Below are positions 10,768 to 22,486 of a stretch of DNA of 64,000 nt, piece after piece. The stretch covers positions 19,009,501 to 19,073,500 of the forward strand of contig CM066740.1 in assembly GCA_033961575.1 (NCBI GenBank), given 5' to 3'. The stretch comes from Aselliscus stoliczkanus (lineage: Eukaryota > Chordata > Mammalia > Chiroptera > Hipposideridae). The notes under the pieces were generated by a model that worked only from the letters and a program-made list of their open reading frames with translations, had not been told where the DNA came from and did not search any database. The stretch's first letter is position 1, and every line of letters starts with the position of its first letter. The translations under genes and the position numbers were made by a program.

Positions 10768-11660
10768 TGGAAAGAATTTTAAGCTCCCCAAAGTTGCAAA
10801 AATAGTACCGATTTCCATATATCTGTCACCTAGTTTCCTTTAATGTTAACACCTTACGTAACCACAGTACAATGATCAAAAAGTAAGAACTGACATTAGT
10901 ATAATACTAGTAACTAATGTACAAATGTTGTTTGGATATCCCCTGTGTTTCATCTAATGTCTTTTTTTCTGGCCAGGATCCAACTGAATATCCCATGTTG
11001 CACTTTACTGTTATGCCTCCTTGATCTCCTCCAATCTGTGAAGGTTCCTCACAGGAACCCTTCCTTGTCGTTCATGATCTTGACACTTTGGAAGAGCACT
11101 AGTAAGTGATTTTGCAGAATGTTCCTCAATTTGGGTTTATATGATGTTTTCTCATGATTAGACTGGGGTTACCCAGTTTGGGGAAGGATATGACAGAAGG
11201 TTGCCCTTCTTGGTGCATCATGTCATGGGGCACATGATGTCAATATGTCTTCATTCTGGTGATGTTATCCTTAATTGGTGCAGGTGGTTATCTTCTGGGT
11301 TTTTTCACTATAAAGGTACTATTCTTTCCTTTATGAGTAAATATCTTAAGGGAGACCTTTTAAGACTCCACAAATATCGTGTTGCTCCTCCAATTTTGCT
11401 CACTAATTCTAGCATTCATTGGAGGATCTTATCTACAACAATTATTGCGGATTACTGATTGAAATGCTTCTGTAAAGAAGAGCTGCCCTCCCTAATTTAT
11501 TTATATATTCAATTATTTATTTGCATTGGCATGGACTATCAGGCATTTGTTTTATTGTATGGCTTATGATCTGACACTCTCGTTATCTATTTCGTTGCTC
11601 AGACTTTCCCATCTTTGGCCATTTGATGCTCTCTCAGGTTGTCCTGCACTTTGCTTCTCA
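10768..11660 (-). mobile_element. old L1M/L1ME-type fragment, antisense
   Basis: Blocks such as AGTTGCAAAAATAGTACCGA, TTTCCATATATCTGTCACCT, ACCCAGTTTGGGGAAGGATA and TGATGTTATCCTTAATTGGT fit the antisense 3'UTR of old mammalian L1. Divergence is heavy. No coding capacity. Confidence 0.6.
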
Positions 11661-11697
11661 TGACTCAGAGTGAAGGGAAGGGGATGGGGGGTGATAC

Positions 11698-12480
11698 TGT
11701 TGTCGGAGAGTAGGCCTTTCTCAGTGCCAAGTCCAGGACCTTGGCAACTCGAGCAAAGAATTGAATGAGATACCAGAGTAAAGCAGTAGAATAAGTAGTT
11801 TATTAGAAAAGATAGTACATTTAGAAATAGAAGTAGACCTGAGTACTAGAGGATGGCTCAAGGGCCCATTACCAAAGAGTGTATTACCAAAGAGTATGGA
11901 GGGGGCACATGCAAAGGTGAGGCTTAAAGGGAAGAAATGGTAAAAAGGAGCAGGAAAAAGCAGCAGCAGCAGTAGCAGCCGTGCTTCCCTTCCAGGACTT
12001 GGGGTTTGTATCCTTTCTCTCCAGGATGGGCTGTTCTTTCTGGGCATAGGACCACTTGATTGGCACCTGTGATTAACAAGAGGTCCTGCGTAGGTGTGAG
12101 TGACTGGTCTGATCCAGTTGGATATTTTGTGTCCACTTGCTCTTCCTGCAGGGGTAGGTAATTACAATACAATGGGGGGAGTTTTGGGTGGAGAGGGGAA
12201 GTGCCTCAGGTGGTTGCACTCCGTGGGATGTGTAGGAATGCAGAGACCCAATGCCTTCCTCTTACTGCCTGCCTAGTTTCTCCTTGAGAGACGTGATACC
12301 CATAAAATCTCTATGGGAACCTGAGGGACAGGAGGTCTCTTCTTCTGTATCTGCTTCCTGCTGGTCAGGGGCATAGAGCTGTCCCTGCCTATTGGGGTTC
12401 ACGGAACTCTCACCCTAGCTGGTCTCAGATGAGAGGAAGGGGTCTCAAGCTCCACCTGGAAGACCGTGTTGGCTTCTTTG
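11698..12480 (-). mobile_element. ERV1-like (gamma-type) LTR, antisense
   Basis: On the minus strand a poly(A) signal (TTCTAATAAACTACTTATTC, around 11796-11815) is followed by a U5-like block (GCTCGAGTTGCCAAGG, then GACTTGGCACTGAGAAAGGC) and an end at CCGACAACA (11698-11706), as expected for the 3' end of a gammaretrovirus-like LTR. The 5' end is not clear. The block near 12340-12400 (CCTGACCAGCAGGAAGCAG on the minus strand) suggests that adjoining LTR or internal sequence continues to at least 12480. No viral gene is recognisable, so this is probably a solo or partial LTR. Confidence 0.6.
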
Positions 12481-12929
12481 TTTGTTGAGGTATCCCCTGC
12501 ATCCTCAAGCCTCCTGAATGAGGACAAACATGAAAATCTGTTAGGTTATGGAACTTGTGGCTATTCAGTCCATCACTCAGGTGGAGTCAGTAGTCTGGAC
12601 ACAGAATGGGTTTGACATTTAGCTTCCTGGCCTGGGGAATATTAGGAAGTCTCAGGCTTTCAACTAGTTAGGGGAAGCAGGGGTAGGAGACTTATATTGT
12701 TTCAGGTTCAGGAACTAATTTACAAAGCAATTAAGAAGTAAGGGGGATCTTCCCTCCAAGATTCACAAACTGGTCAGAAAAGCAATCAAAGCCCAAGAAC
12801 TAAGAAACTAAAGAACTAGGGAGGAGACTTAACATTTTCATAGAAAAGGAAACATTGAAGTTTTTCAGTGGTGGGGGTTGGTGCTGCTCGGTTGGCCAGA
12901 AACAATATGAATTTTGAACACTAGAATTC
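12481..12929. other. unassigned; possible continuation of the ERV-like region
   Basis: Composition is like the LTR region to the left. I cannot place the far boundary or find a matching TSD. Confidence 0.3.
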
Positions 12930-13125
12930 ATCCGACAAGCACTTTATATGAGTTTCTCATGTAATTCTCACAACGGCCCCCTATGAGATTAACATCAATA
13001 TCCCCAGTCTACATGAATTGTAGATCTCACACTTAGATAGGCTGAGCAGCTTGTCCAAGGCCACATTGGAAATTTGGGGTACAAACTGGATTTACATCTG
13101 GGTTTGTCTGACTTCAGAGCCTCTT
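12930..13125 (+). repeat. MIR SINE
   Basis: The core pattern is clear: TGTAATTCTCACAACGGCCC, ATCCCCAGTCTACATG, GCAGCTTGTCCAAGGCCAC, and a tail with GGGTTTGTCTGACTTCAGAG. It is an ancient tRNA-derived SINE shared by mammals. Confidence 0.85.
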
Positions 13126-13140
13126 TCTGGTACAGCACAC

Positions 13141-13148
13141 TGTGTGTG

Positions 13149-13182
<34 letters not shown>
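13141..13182 (+). repeat. (TG)n microsatellite
   Basis: TG array with one CA interruption near the start and a GCGC end. Open frames of repeated Cys-Val across it are artefacts. Confidence 0.95.
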
Positions 13183-13183
<1 letters not shown>

Positions 13184-14299
13184 ACTGCCTTGCTTTAGGA
13201 CTCAGGTTTTGCCCTGGGGCAATGTTGCAGACACTGAACGTTTAGTATATGTATGTATAATACTTTCTCTCTCTATGGTTTCCCCTAAGTCTGAACTCCT
13301 GTCTCCCTTTCCCTGAGCCTCTTTTCTGTCTTCCCCCAGAGGAACTGAAGTCATAAAATCCAAAACTGTGAGAGCACCAGAGGTTCTTAGAAAAATTCTG
13401 TTCCAAATCTTCCTCAATGCAAGTGAATAAAATGAGTCTAAATCTGGGGGACGTAGGTAGGTACTGAGCTGAGGCTGGCCCCCAGTTCCCCTCACTTGTA
13501 GTCCAACATTTTCTCCCTCACATGATCAGAGCCCAGCTCTTTATAGACAGTCAATTCTGTGTCTCTGAGTTTGGAGAAATGCATTCTGGAAGCTGAAGTC
13601 TTTCCAGAGCACATCAGAACACAGAGAAACATCTGTTCATTCATATCTTTATACCAGCATCTCTATAAGATTGGGTCCGTAAAAGAACTATACACTACAT
13701 TTTTTTGAAATAAAAGCAGTCATGGCTTTGATCAAGAGGTATCAAATAGCCCTTTCCAGACATCAGAGAAAATTGGTTCCCTGACATCTTGGAATTTTCC
13801 TACTCCATTTGAGTCTGGGAGGTCCCAACTGGGTCAAATGTACCAAAACAACAAGAAGAAAGAGGAAACCAGAGAGGTCTGCATAGGGGGAGGGAAAGAG
13901 AGAAAAATTTTTTGTCAATTAAACACTTGAAGACTTTGTTATGCTTTAGATTACCTCCATTAAAGCTGTTAAAAAGTATTTCATAAAAATATTGGCTCTC
14001 TAACCCTAGCCCTAAAATGAAAAAAAAAATTTAAATGTTAATGTTATGATATTTAGAAAATAGAAACTAGTCTTAACAGTAACTGCCTATTATATCTCAG
14101 GGTTTCAGAGCCTGGGTGATGCTTTTTCCGAGTAGCAGAGAATAAACACAATCAAAGAAAACACTCGAGGCTGACATGATACTCAGTAAATAAGAGCTGG
14201 GAGATATAAGCCCAGTGAACTGTGGAGGTAGCTAGTAGCTGCATGGGCAAAAATAAAGATGGCACCCTTCATTGATGGACCACCTAGGAATCGAGGTAC
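13183..14299. other. unassigned non-coding stretch
   Basis: No gene or named repeat recognised. A motif with CTCTGGGGGAAA character at 13330-13440 reappears in inverted or related form around 16480-16560, which suggests a worn shared repeat. Confidence 0.35.
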
Positions 14300-14470
14300 T
14301 AGGGCAGGAGATTCACACATTTATTCTCTGTCACCTATATGACAAGCATGCATCACCAGTACCATTACATTCATTTAGCAGAAGAGGAAGCTGAGGTCAG
14401 GAGGCCAAGTTACTTGGCTAAGTTCACATGGGTAAATGCCAGCTCTACACAGGGTGACTCAAGCCCACTC
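14300..14470 (+). repeat. MIR-like fragment
   Basis: GCAGAAGAGGAAGCTGAGGT, then CAAGTTACTTGGCTAAGTTC, matches the MIR core ('gaggaaactgaggc ... ttgcctaaggtcac') at low identity. Confidence 0.6.
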
Positions 14471-14674
14471 AGCACAGGAGACAGATGGTTCTCAGAAGAG
14501 GTTGTGTGGTCTCAACCAGATGGACGATCTTGACAGTGGGGTCAAGGTATAGGCAGTATGCCAGAGTCTTTGGGGTTGGTAGTGTTATCAGGAAAGTCTG
14601 TCTTCAGTTTGTACTGGGCTAGGGTTCAGGGTAAGGCTTTCAGGCTTCAAGGAGAGTGACAAAGAGACAAAATG

Positions 14675-14865
14675 ATAGCATGGTGAATGACAGCTGGGGC
14701 TCTTGAGTGAGCCACATCTGAGCTGGAGATGAAAATGACAGTGATTTGTATCCATGGGCAAAGTACCTGATCTCTTTAAATTGCAACGTTCTTACCTGTC
14801 AAATGGGAATAATAGTCATATCTTTCTGATAGTATTTTGTGAAAATTAACGGAGATAACAATATA
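14675..14865 (+). repeat. MIR-like fragment
   Basis: GGGCAAAGTACCTGATCTCT, then CTTACCTGTCAAATGGGAAT and AATAGTCATAT, matches the 3' half of MIR. Confidence 0.7.
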
Positions 14866-14869
14866 TTTA

Positions 14870-16714
14870 AAAAAAATACAAGACAGCCCCATAATAATGC
14901 AAATTCCAGATGTAATGCATCTGGTAAGTTTCTCCTGGGCCCTGGAACTCCAGCTACCTGGCTACGATGCAGTTTGGCTCAGATCATTTCATCAATCTCA
15001 TAATAGAGAAGCTCACATTTTACATGGTTAAATTTTTGAGACCCCATTTATAATCTTATGGTGGGGATTTTCCTGCTTCGATGATGCCTGAAACACTGCA
15101 AACCTTTAAATGTACAATGGTAATGATAATAACAACAAAAGGGAAAAAGGAAGAGAAAAAGCAAATTTATCAGGAGCCCAGGCCTGAGGTCATAAATATG
15201 GGCCCCGATTTAGGGGAAGGCCCTCTCTCCTATTTCCCAAAGGCCAGAATTTTAATTCAGGAGAAACCACAGGGCCCCAGCCATCAGTAGTGGAATGGGG
15301 GGCTGTTACACCCTCTTTGTCTTGTGTCAAGAATGACAGAGAAAATGTGGCCGGCTGACCCTTCAGGAAGGGGAGTCAGAAAACAGACCTAAGAGAAATA
15401 AGATGAAGATTGATAAGTCCATCAGTGTTAAAGACATTTTAAACTGGAGATATTGACAGGGATAAAACTACGCCATATATCACAGCCCAAAGCTCTCCTG
15501 ACAATATTTTTGAGGATCCTTCACAATTGCTTGAATAGAATTGATACTTGATTGTATGTAATATGCCTAATAAAATCTATTTAAATTGTGACATTTAAAA
15601 AGTTATTTCTAGTACCTCAAGTATCTTAAAAGGAGAGTTTTCTTTTGTACTGCTAAATCAAAATAATTGGCTTTAAAACTGAATGGAAATGCACTAATTG
15701 TCAATTAAGCAACAGGGGTGATAAAAACGCAGCACTTGGCAATTTGTTTACAAGCTTTTTCTTTCTTCCTGATAGTCCACATTTACTTCTATCAATCTAA
15801 TGATTAGAAAAACAAAGTTCTGGTAAATGCTCAAAATGCTATACAAATAAGAGCTATGGAGCAAAAACTGTATTGTACCAAGTAATGATGTTCTGTTCAT
15901 TTCAATGCGTTTGTCAGCAAGTGCACACAGCAATTTTCATTATGAGCTTTTACTAGAAATAAATCAGGACCCAAATTTAGGGAAAAGCCGTTGCTGATTT
16001 CCACTTCCTGGGAACCCCATTTGGTGATATCTTCCAATATGTGACTTCTACATTCTGTTGACACTGTTAGAGCCAGAAGCCTACAGAGTAATTAGTTGAG
16101 ATTTTGTCTACACAGCACCAACATAAGCAACTGGAGAGGGAAAACTTCAGCCAAATAACTGGGCTTTGTGTGTGGAGGTTCCTACATGACTTTAAATAGA
16201 CAGTTAGCTCTTTTTTTGTTCAGTAAAAGGAAAATGCATTTGGACTAATGGGCCCTTTCATCACCATGTGGGCCACATTACCAGTAATTGGCCTAGGAGA
16301 GTTAAGTAGGTTGGAATGTTTCTCTGTGATGGAATAGGGAAGAGAAGGAGGGAGAAGGTTGCTGGGAAACAAAGGAAAGGACTAGCAGGGTAGCTGAGGA
16401 AGACCAGGGTGTGGGTGGGGAGTGAAGGCGGACAGGTGACAGGCAGGGTCTACTCCAAGTCTATTATGTATTTTCAGTACAATTTTTCTAAGAACCTCCA
16501 GAGCCCTCACAGTTTGTGATTCTGTGACTTCAGTTTCTCTGGGGGAAAAGAGAGAAGAGGCTCAGGAAAAAGGAGACGGGAGTCGAGGCTTGGGGGAATC
16601 GATACAGAGTACATATATTAAGCATTCATTTCCTGGAACATTGCCCCAGGACAAGGCCTGAATCCTAAAGCACTTGAATCTCTTTCTCTCATTGCACCCC
16701 TTCCATAACACCAC
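14870..16714. other. unassigned non-coding stretch
   Basis: No gene, RNA or named repeat recognised. Base composition is ordinary for the window. Confidence 0.45.
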
Positions 16715-16870
16715 CATTCTTGATCTTTAGTGTGTGCCAAAGTGACCTGGGAGGCTCCATGAAACACCCCCAGTTTCTGATTCCATAGATTTGGGGCTGG
16801 GCTCAAGGATTTGTATTTCTGATAGGTTTTGAGGTACGTCAATTGAAATACTGAGGTCATCTCATCTACA
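16715..16870 (+). mobile_element. MER5A-like hAT relic
   Basis: GTGTGCCAAAGTGACCTGGG, CCCCCAGTTTCTGATTCCAT and GGGCTCAAGGATTTGTATTT follow the MER5A layout. MER5 elements are old non-autonomous hAT-Charlie transposons. Confidence 0.65.
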
Positions 16871-18318
16871 AAAATATAGAGAAAAGGTAGTAAATAAAAC
16901 ACATCTCCTTAGTGAGATGATTGCCAAGAAAAAAGCCCCTATGACAGTAGGTACAGACACAATCTGGCATAACGAACATTCCAGGAGCCCAAAAGGACCC
17001 TGCTTCACCTCCCTGGGGAGAAAGGAGACTTAAAAACAGCAAGGTAAATTTGAAGTCATGCTGTTCCCTACCAAAAAGTATGTTTCAGCCCTTTACTCAT
17101 AATTTAAACGAGCGTTTCTATGAAGAAATGCAGTACAAAGTGTCACAGTAGCCTTGTGATTTAGAGTCTCATGGCTTCATACGACACTTTGATTTAGAAC
17201 CAAGCTACACAGGGAAAGGAGCCCAGGGCCAAACATCCATTTTGCTGACACAGATTGTGGCAGAGGCTCTGTGACCCCTGAGCTGGCATCCATGGGGCTC
17301 ATCATACGGATCCAGCAGTTTCCCAAGGGTGGCAGGTGCAGTGACACTTTAAGGGGCTTTCTGTAGGATGTGGCTCTGGGTCTCATTGCTGGAACATGAG
17401 TCTTTAGTCTCTGTCTTCAGCTCCTCCAGGGATTTTATAGGCTACCTCTAGGCCGCAATAAATGCCTTGATTTGAAGCTAAAAGGGAAGGGGTTCTGTTA
17501 TCTACAACTAAGAACCCGGTTCACTACACTTGTCATTTTTCAGTATGTCAGCTAGGTGTAATCTGTTATTCATTTATAACCTTGACAAATATTACTGGAA
17601 ATCATATAACCAAGCTTGTGAAGGCAATAAACTTAATATACATAATATATATTTATATATATGAATATATAATATATATGTACAATATATGCATCAAGTA
17701 TACTGAAATGTCAGTGTTTCTCTATTTCAGAATAGTGCATAGTTTTTGATGCACTAGTTGTTTTTGTACTTTACTCTCAAATAGGTTATTAGGGGCATAG
17801 CTCAGGGGACTGATGGTTAAAGACAGCTGGAAAAGCAGAAATTAATACAAATTAGAGATAGAATACACACACCAAAACCCCCCAACTCTAAACAGAAACA
17901 AGTGCTTATATGAAAAGAAAAATTTTAAATATCCAAACATATTCTCCAGGTTCTAAAATTATCTAAATGATTTTTAAATCTTTTCACATAAAACATAACT
18001 TCTTTTAAATAGCATTATTTATATTGTTTATCCCAACTATCATTCTATGGTACTGCCCATAAGGGGAGTTATAGAAAAACCAGTGTGTATATTGTGGGGT
18101 CAATATTGAAACTTAATAGTCTAAAGATCCTAAATCCCAAATACAGTGGCGTCAGTAGTAGCTCATTATCAAATTAGAACTGTCCAGACTTCTAATTTCT
18201 GATTCAATTTGGAAAGCAACATAAACATGAAAAAACAGAATATGTAGTCAGCATTTAATAACCAATGTAGAGTTGCTAAAGATTAGGTATGAGTATTAGT
18301 ATTAAAAACAAAAAGGAA
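16871..18318. other. unassigned stretch with an (AT)-rich run
   Basis: 17635-17692 is almost pure TATATA-type sequence. The rest is unassigned. Confidence 0.5.
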
Positions 18319-18427
18319 GGGCCGGCCGAGTGGCGCAGTGGTTAAGCGCTGGCTTGGGAAGCCGGCGGCCCCAGTTCGATCCCACATGTGAGGGCCAGTG
18401 ACACTGCCCTCAAAAAAAAAAAAAAAA
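18319..18427 (+). mobile_element. short tRNA-derived bat SINE
   Basis: Sense copy: head GGGCCGGCCGAGTGGCGCAG, B-box-like AGTTCGATCCC, end AGTGACACTGCCCTCA and a short A tail. AAAAAGGAA before and after fits a short TSD. The head resembles a tRNA but lacks a complete cloverleaf and 3' end, so this is not a tRNA gene. Confidence 0.94.
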
Positions 18428-19160
18428 GGAACAGATAAACAGAAAATTTTCCTGTATAGGATAAATCAAAACTTTAGATAATTTAGTTGTTTTTTTTAAA
18501 AAAAATATATGATTAATAACGATAGTATGAAAAGTGCAGAGACAGCTACAGTTTACTCTGTGATATGTTTAATTCCAATATTCTACAGTTTTTATTTATT
18601 TTGTTTTTACATATAGGAATAAGTGTATGGGAATTCTATGAGCTGTTTCTTTCACTTAGTTTTATAAGCATATTGTTTTTGTTTTACACAATTTCTGTAA
18701 TTTTATGAGTACATAATATTCCCAGTTAGCATCCAGTGGTTTAAGTTTTTCCCCTATTTACAATTACCAAACTTTGTGTGATTTTCAGTTTTATGGTAAT
18801 ATAAATAATTGCATAGTAAACATCTTTGTGCATCCAGCTATTTTTCATATTTAGGATTCTCTCCTTGGGAGAGATTCACAGAATAGTAATTAGTGGAACC
18901 TCTTGATTAAAATCAACTAAAAGCTTTCTAAAATGAATATTCCAAATTATACTCCACTTGAAGTACCATGTCTTTTGATTAATAACTCCCAAGGAACAAA
19001 CTAATCTACTGGGAACTAAGTAGGGTGGTGGAGGGGCAATTGTATCACATTAATTTAACTTGAATTTTGTAATTACTAGTGAAATTGAACATTTTCCCAT
19101 ATATTTGTTAACTAGTTGAGGCCTCTTCACTAATTCTGTCTTTTACACATGTGTAAATTG
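18428..19160 (-). mobile_element. old L1 fragment, antisense (probable)
   Basis: From about 18560, blocks such as TAAACATCTTTGTGCATCCA, GAGCTGTTTCTTTCACTTAG and GAACATTTTCCCATATATTT are typical of old antisense L1 3'UTR/ORF2. The first ~130 bp is unassigned. Confidence 0.5.
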
Positions 19161-19519
19161 GGGTCTTGGTGATTTAAAAAAAAAAATTATGGAGATGAAA
19201 TTTCAATATGTCGCCTTAGTTAAGGTCATGGGTATTTGAGGGACAGGCATATCCCATAGTCCAAGTGACAGCCTGAGACACATGTGCTGATTAAATAGAA
19301 GTCAAAGCAGCCCCAGAAACCAAAGAAATATGCAAGGGACAAAGCCCTATGTCAAAAGCCAGATTATTGGTATTCTTGAGGCTTCATAAAAGAGTTACTA
19401 ATAGTTGAATAAGTTCATATTTTGGGGTGCTTCATTTTGAACTGGCCATGTAGTCTGATGGGGAAAGCATGAAAGTTGAAAGACAAAGTTCCAGCTATAT
19501 CTTTTAGTCATGTGTTTAT

Positions 19520-19700
19520 ATGGGGTAGATAGCACAAATGGCCATAAATTCTTTCTGTCCCTCTATACACGTCTGTGGTAAGGTGTTTTTCCTTCCATCA
19601 GAGATGGAGCCTATTTTTATAACACTTGCATTTGTGCTTTGTTACATGACTTGCTTTGGCCAATAGGCCATTATTAAACATTAGAAAACAAATATGGGCA
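19520..19700 (+). repeat. MLT1-like fragment
   Basis: CACAAATGGCCATAAATTCT, then ACTTGCTTTGGCCAATAGGC, matches the same family as 61280-61606, whose 3' end has the MLT1 pattern. Confidence 0.5.
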
Positions 19701-20070
19701 GAGGGAATCAATGTATGTTTTTGAGCAGATTAGAGATGTTTTAACTGTGATTTTTAAGGCAACTCTGATAGTGGTATAAAGGAGGGACTGTGGAGGGGAG
19801 AGACTGGAGACAGGAAGACCCATCAGGAGATAGATGCTGGAGGTGGAGGTAAAAGTTAAGGAACATCTGCAAATGGGAGGCGTAGATGGCATTACCAGTG
19901 AGGGGAGAGATACAAAGTATTTTGAAGGTAGGAATGACTGGGGCTTAGAAAGTGATGAGATATGTGGGGTTAAAGAGAGAACTGAGCCAAAGACAACAGC
20001 AGTTCCTAAGTAATGGTACTGGGAGGGTAGCACTGCAGGATTAAGGTGCTGGCAGGTCATTCATCTGGAG
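19701..20070 (-). repeat. ancient L2-like repeat
   Basis: Blocks GCAACTCTGATAGTGG, GGGAGAGACTGGAGACAGG and GAATGACTGGGGCTTAGAAA follow the same old family as 1040-1560. The 128-codon open frame on the minus strand (19674-20060) lies wholly inside it and is rich in Ser, Thr and Pro, as expected for a chance frame. Confidence 0.35.
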
Positions 20071-20487
20071 ATAATTAGGAGGGCATGAAGATGGCGTCAT
20101 CGACATATCTTAACCCCAAGTCGAACTGTTTCCTATTTTCCAGCTGGCTTGCTTGAATCAGCTACATGCCTGCTCCATGAGTCTATTCTAGGATTCAAAA
20201 TGCTCAAAGGACATTTGTGGAAAAAGGAGCCATCATTATAACTCCAACTTATATTTCAGAAGTATATAGCTAATTTATTTTCCTCATTACTATATAACCA
20301 CTAATCACCATCATATTTCCTGTTCCAATAGTTGTATGGTATAATAAACAAAATTGTAGGCATGCTTTAGAACTTCTCTTCTTACATTTTATCATTCACT
20401 GAGTACCTACAGAAAAGGAAAGACAGTAACCAGTCGAGACCAAGGTTAGGGTTGCAAGATTTAGCAAATAAAAATACAGGACACCAG

Positions 20488-20934
20488 GGCCAGCCGAGTG
20501 GCGCATTGGTTAAGAGCTGGTTTTGGGATGCCAGAGGCCCTGGTTCGGATCCCACATATGAGGGCCAGTGACATTGCCCTCTACAGCTAACAACAGCTCC
20601 ACCTGGAGCTGGGCTGTGAGCCTCGACGATGGTGTAGGCTGCAGGCCCTCCTGCAGTGGGCTGCTATAGGCTACAGTGAGTGGCTGGCAGCCAGCGTGAG
20701 CAGCCAGCAGCCAGTGTGAGCTGCCAATAGCCATGGTGAGCGACATCCAGAGGCCGGCGACCCATCGGCCTCATCCGGGAAGAGTGCAATGACAATACCA
20801 ACATGGACCAGTGAAGCAACGTCCTCCACAACTAGACTGAAGAACAAAAAAGACAGCAACTTGTCTGTTCCCCTTCCCCGATTCCCCAACGCTGTTCCCC
20901 TTCCCCAATTCCCCAATAAAATCTTAAAAAAAAA
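20488..20934 (+). mobile_element. long composite bat SINE with AATAAA tail and TSD
   Basis: It starts with the short-SINE head (GGCCAGCCGAGTGGCGCATT), continues through a ~300-bp body built of CAGCCAGCAGCCAG-like units and CCTCCACAACTAGACTGAAG, and ends CCCCAATTCCCCAATAAAAT with poly(A). The flanks carry AAAATACAGGACACCAG on both sides (20471-20487 and 20933-20949), a 17-bp TSD. The AATAAA at 20915-20920 is a usable-looking polyadenylation signal. Confidence 0.93.
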
Positions 20935-21315
20935 AATACAGGACACCAGTTAAATTTGAACTTCAGATAAAAGGGAATAACAATTGTTCTAAGTATGCAC
21001 ATACAATATTTGAGATATACTCTTAAAAAACATTTTTAAGATCTGAAATGCCTGTATCTTACCTGGTAGTGCTACTTGACATGTCTTTTGTGGAACATTT
21101 CTTTCTGAAATGTTGATGCATATTAAATGGAAAAATTGTTCTATAGAGTAAAAAATTAAGGACATGCTAGGAAAAGCAAGGAAAAACATTTCGTTTCCTT
21201 CAGGATTTCTCAGAACCTTTAATGAGCTACCATACATATTAAGTCTTCCAAAGGAAGATAGTATAAAGCATTTCCTACCTTTTATTTGACCAGCTATTTG
21301 TTTGGGTTTGTTTTA

Positions 21316-21786
21316 AAGATTTTTTTTATTGGGGAATGGGGGAAGGGGACTAGCCAAGTTGTTCTTCAGCCTTCGTTGTAGAGGGCGCCAGCTGCCATCT
21401 GGCTTTCCTGTCGGCAGCTCATGGCCTCTAAGCTCAAGGTGCTGTGTTCAATCTTAGTTGCGGGTGGGCATAGCCACCATCCCTTGAGGGAGTCAAACCA
21501 GCAGCCTTGTTGTTAAGAGTGCATGCTCTATACACTGAGCCATCTGGGCAGCAGCTCAGCTCAAGTTGCCGAGTTCAGTCTTAGTTGGGGGTGGCCATCG
21601 CCCACCATTGAACAGGCAATCTTGTTGTTACACCAGCTGAACCATCCTGCCACCTGTTGGCAGCTCAGCGACAGCTCAGCTCGGGCGCAGCGTCACTGGC
21701 CCATGTGGGAATTGAACCAGTGGCCCTTTTGCTCAGAGCTCATGCTCTTAAGCCAACTCTTAACCAAAAGAGCCACTTGGTCGGCC
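21316..21786 (-). mobile_element. composite bat SINE, antisense, with repeated tRNA-like heads
   Basis: The tail is at the left (AAAGATTTTTTTTATTGGGG). The body has two CAATCTTAGTTG/CAGTCTTAGTTG blocks and at least two tRNA-like head segments (TGAACCATCCTGCCACCTGT; GGGAATTGAACCAGTGG). This multi-head layout separates it from the 20488 type. Confidence 0.85.
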
Positions 21787-21884
21787 CCTTCACCAATTAT
21801 TTCCTTGATGCTTTGTAGATATTGTATGGCAGATGGTAGTTAATCTATTTGTGTCTCCATTAATGTAAGTAACAGGTGGTGTGA

Positions 21885-22085
21885 ATGTGGTCGACATGGC
21901 ATAACATATAGATTCAAAAATCTAGGTTCAAGTCCCTGGCCCATCAATCACTGGATATTTGAACCCGAACAAGTCATCATACATGACTGAGCTTTACTTC
22001 CTCCTCTAGGGACAATGTAACACCCAATTCATAGGATTCTTCTGAGGCTTAGAAGACACAGCACATGGAAGAGCAGTTTGCATGA
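21885..22085 (+). repeat. MIR-like fragment
   Basis: CTAGGTTCAAGTCCCTGGCC, AACAAGTCATCATACATGAC and ATAGGATTCTTCTGAGGCTT follow the MIR layout at low identity. Confidence 0.6.
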
Positions 22086-22144
22086 CAAAAGAGCACACTA
22101 CAGATGCCAAAAACATTATAACAAGAGGAGAGAAACAAAATGAA

Positions 22145-22275
22145 GGATTAGACCCAAGGAGGAATTTCCCAACAGGGGCTAGCTACACATTTGGCAGCAC
22201 ACCTGTCACAGAGGTCCCCTGGCCCCAAGATTCTAATTCGCAGCTGTCTAAATCACTACATTTTACTCACACCTT
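22145..22275 (+). repeat. possible MER5-like relic
   Basis: GGGGCTAGCTACACATTTGG, TCCCCTGGCCCCAAGATTCT and a CCTTAGAGCCTTG end resemble short hAT-Charlie relics. It is weak. Confidence 0.3.
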
Positions 22276-22486
22276 AGAGCCTTGCTAACGGCTGATACTG
22301 CTGGATGTTGGCTGACCGTGCTGTGTGGGGGGCTTCCATCTCATAGCTGTGGCTCCAAGTTGCTATCTGGTACCGATTCCACCCAGCTCGGTCCCTGAGC
22401 ACGTAGCTGCATCCTATGAGGATTGATAAGAACACAAAGGCAGCAGTTTGTCTGAAAGCCAATTTAGTTAATTTACTTGTTTCCAT
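22274..22486 (-). CDS. uncharacterised 70-codon ORF with a signal-anchor-like N-terminus (doubtful)
   Basis: The frame starts METSKLTKLAFRQ, then a hydrophobic stretch of about 17 residues (residues 13-30, TAAFVFLSILIGCSYVL) followed by basic RDR. This is what a type II membrane anchor or uncleaved signal looks like. It ends at a TAA, and a donor-like GTGAGT lies just past the stop. I recognise no protein. No start context, neighbouring exon or conservation can be judged here, and a 70-codon frame can arise by chance in 64 kb. It sits in the one part of 20-25 kb without an assigned repeat. Confidence 0.12.
   Translation of the reverse strand: METSKLTKLAFRQTAAFVFLSILIGCSYVLRDRAGWNRYQIATWSHSYEMEAPHTARSANIQQYQPLARL

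Noticed and set aside
18319..18427. tRNA gene
   Set aside because: Only the A-box and B-box-like head of a SINE is present. There is no complete cloverleaf or mature 3' end, and an A tail follows.
19674..20060. 128-codon minus-strand frame
   Set aside because: Ser/Thr/Pro-rich frame opposite a purine-rich ancient repeat; nothing recognisable.
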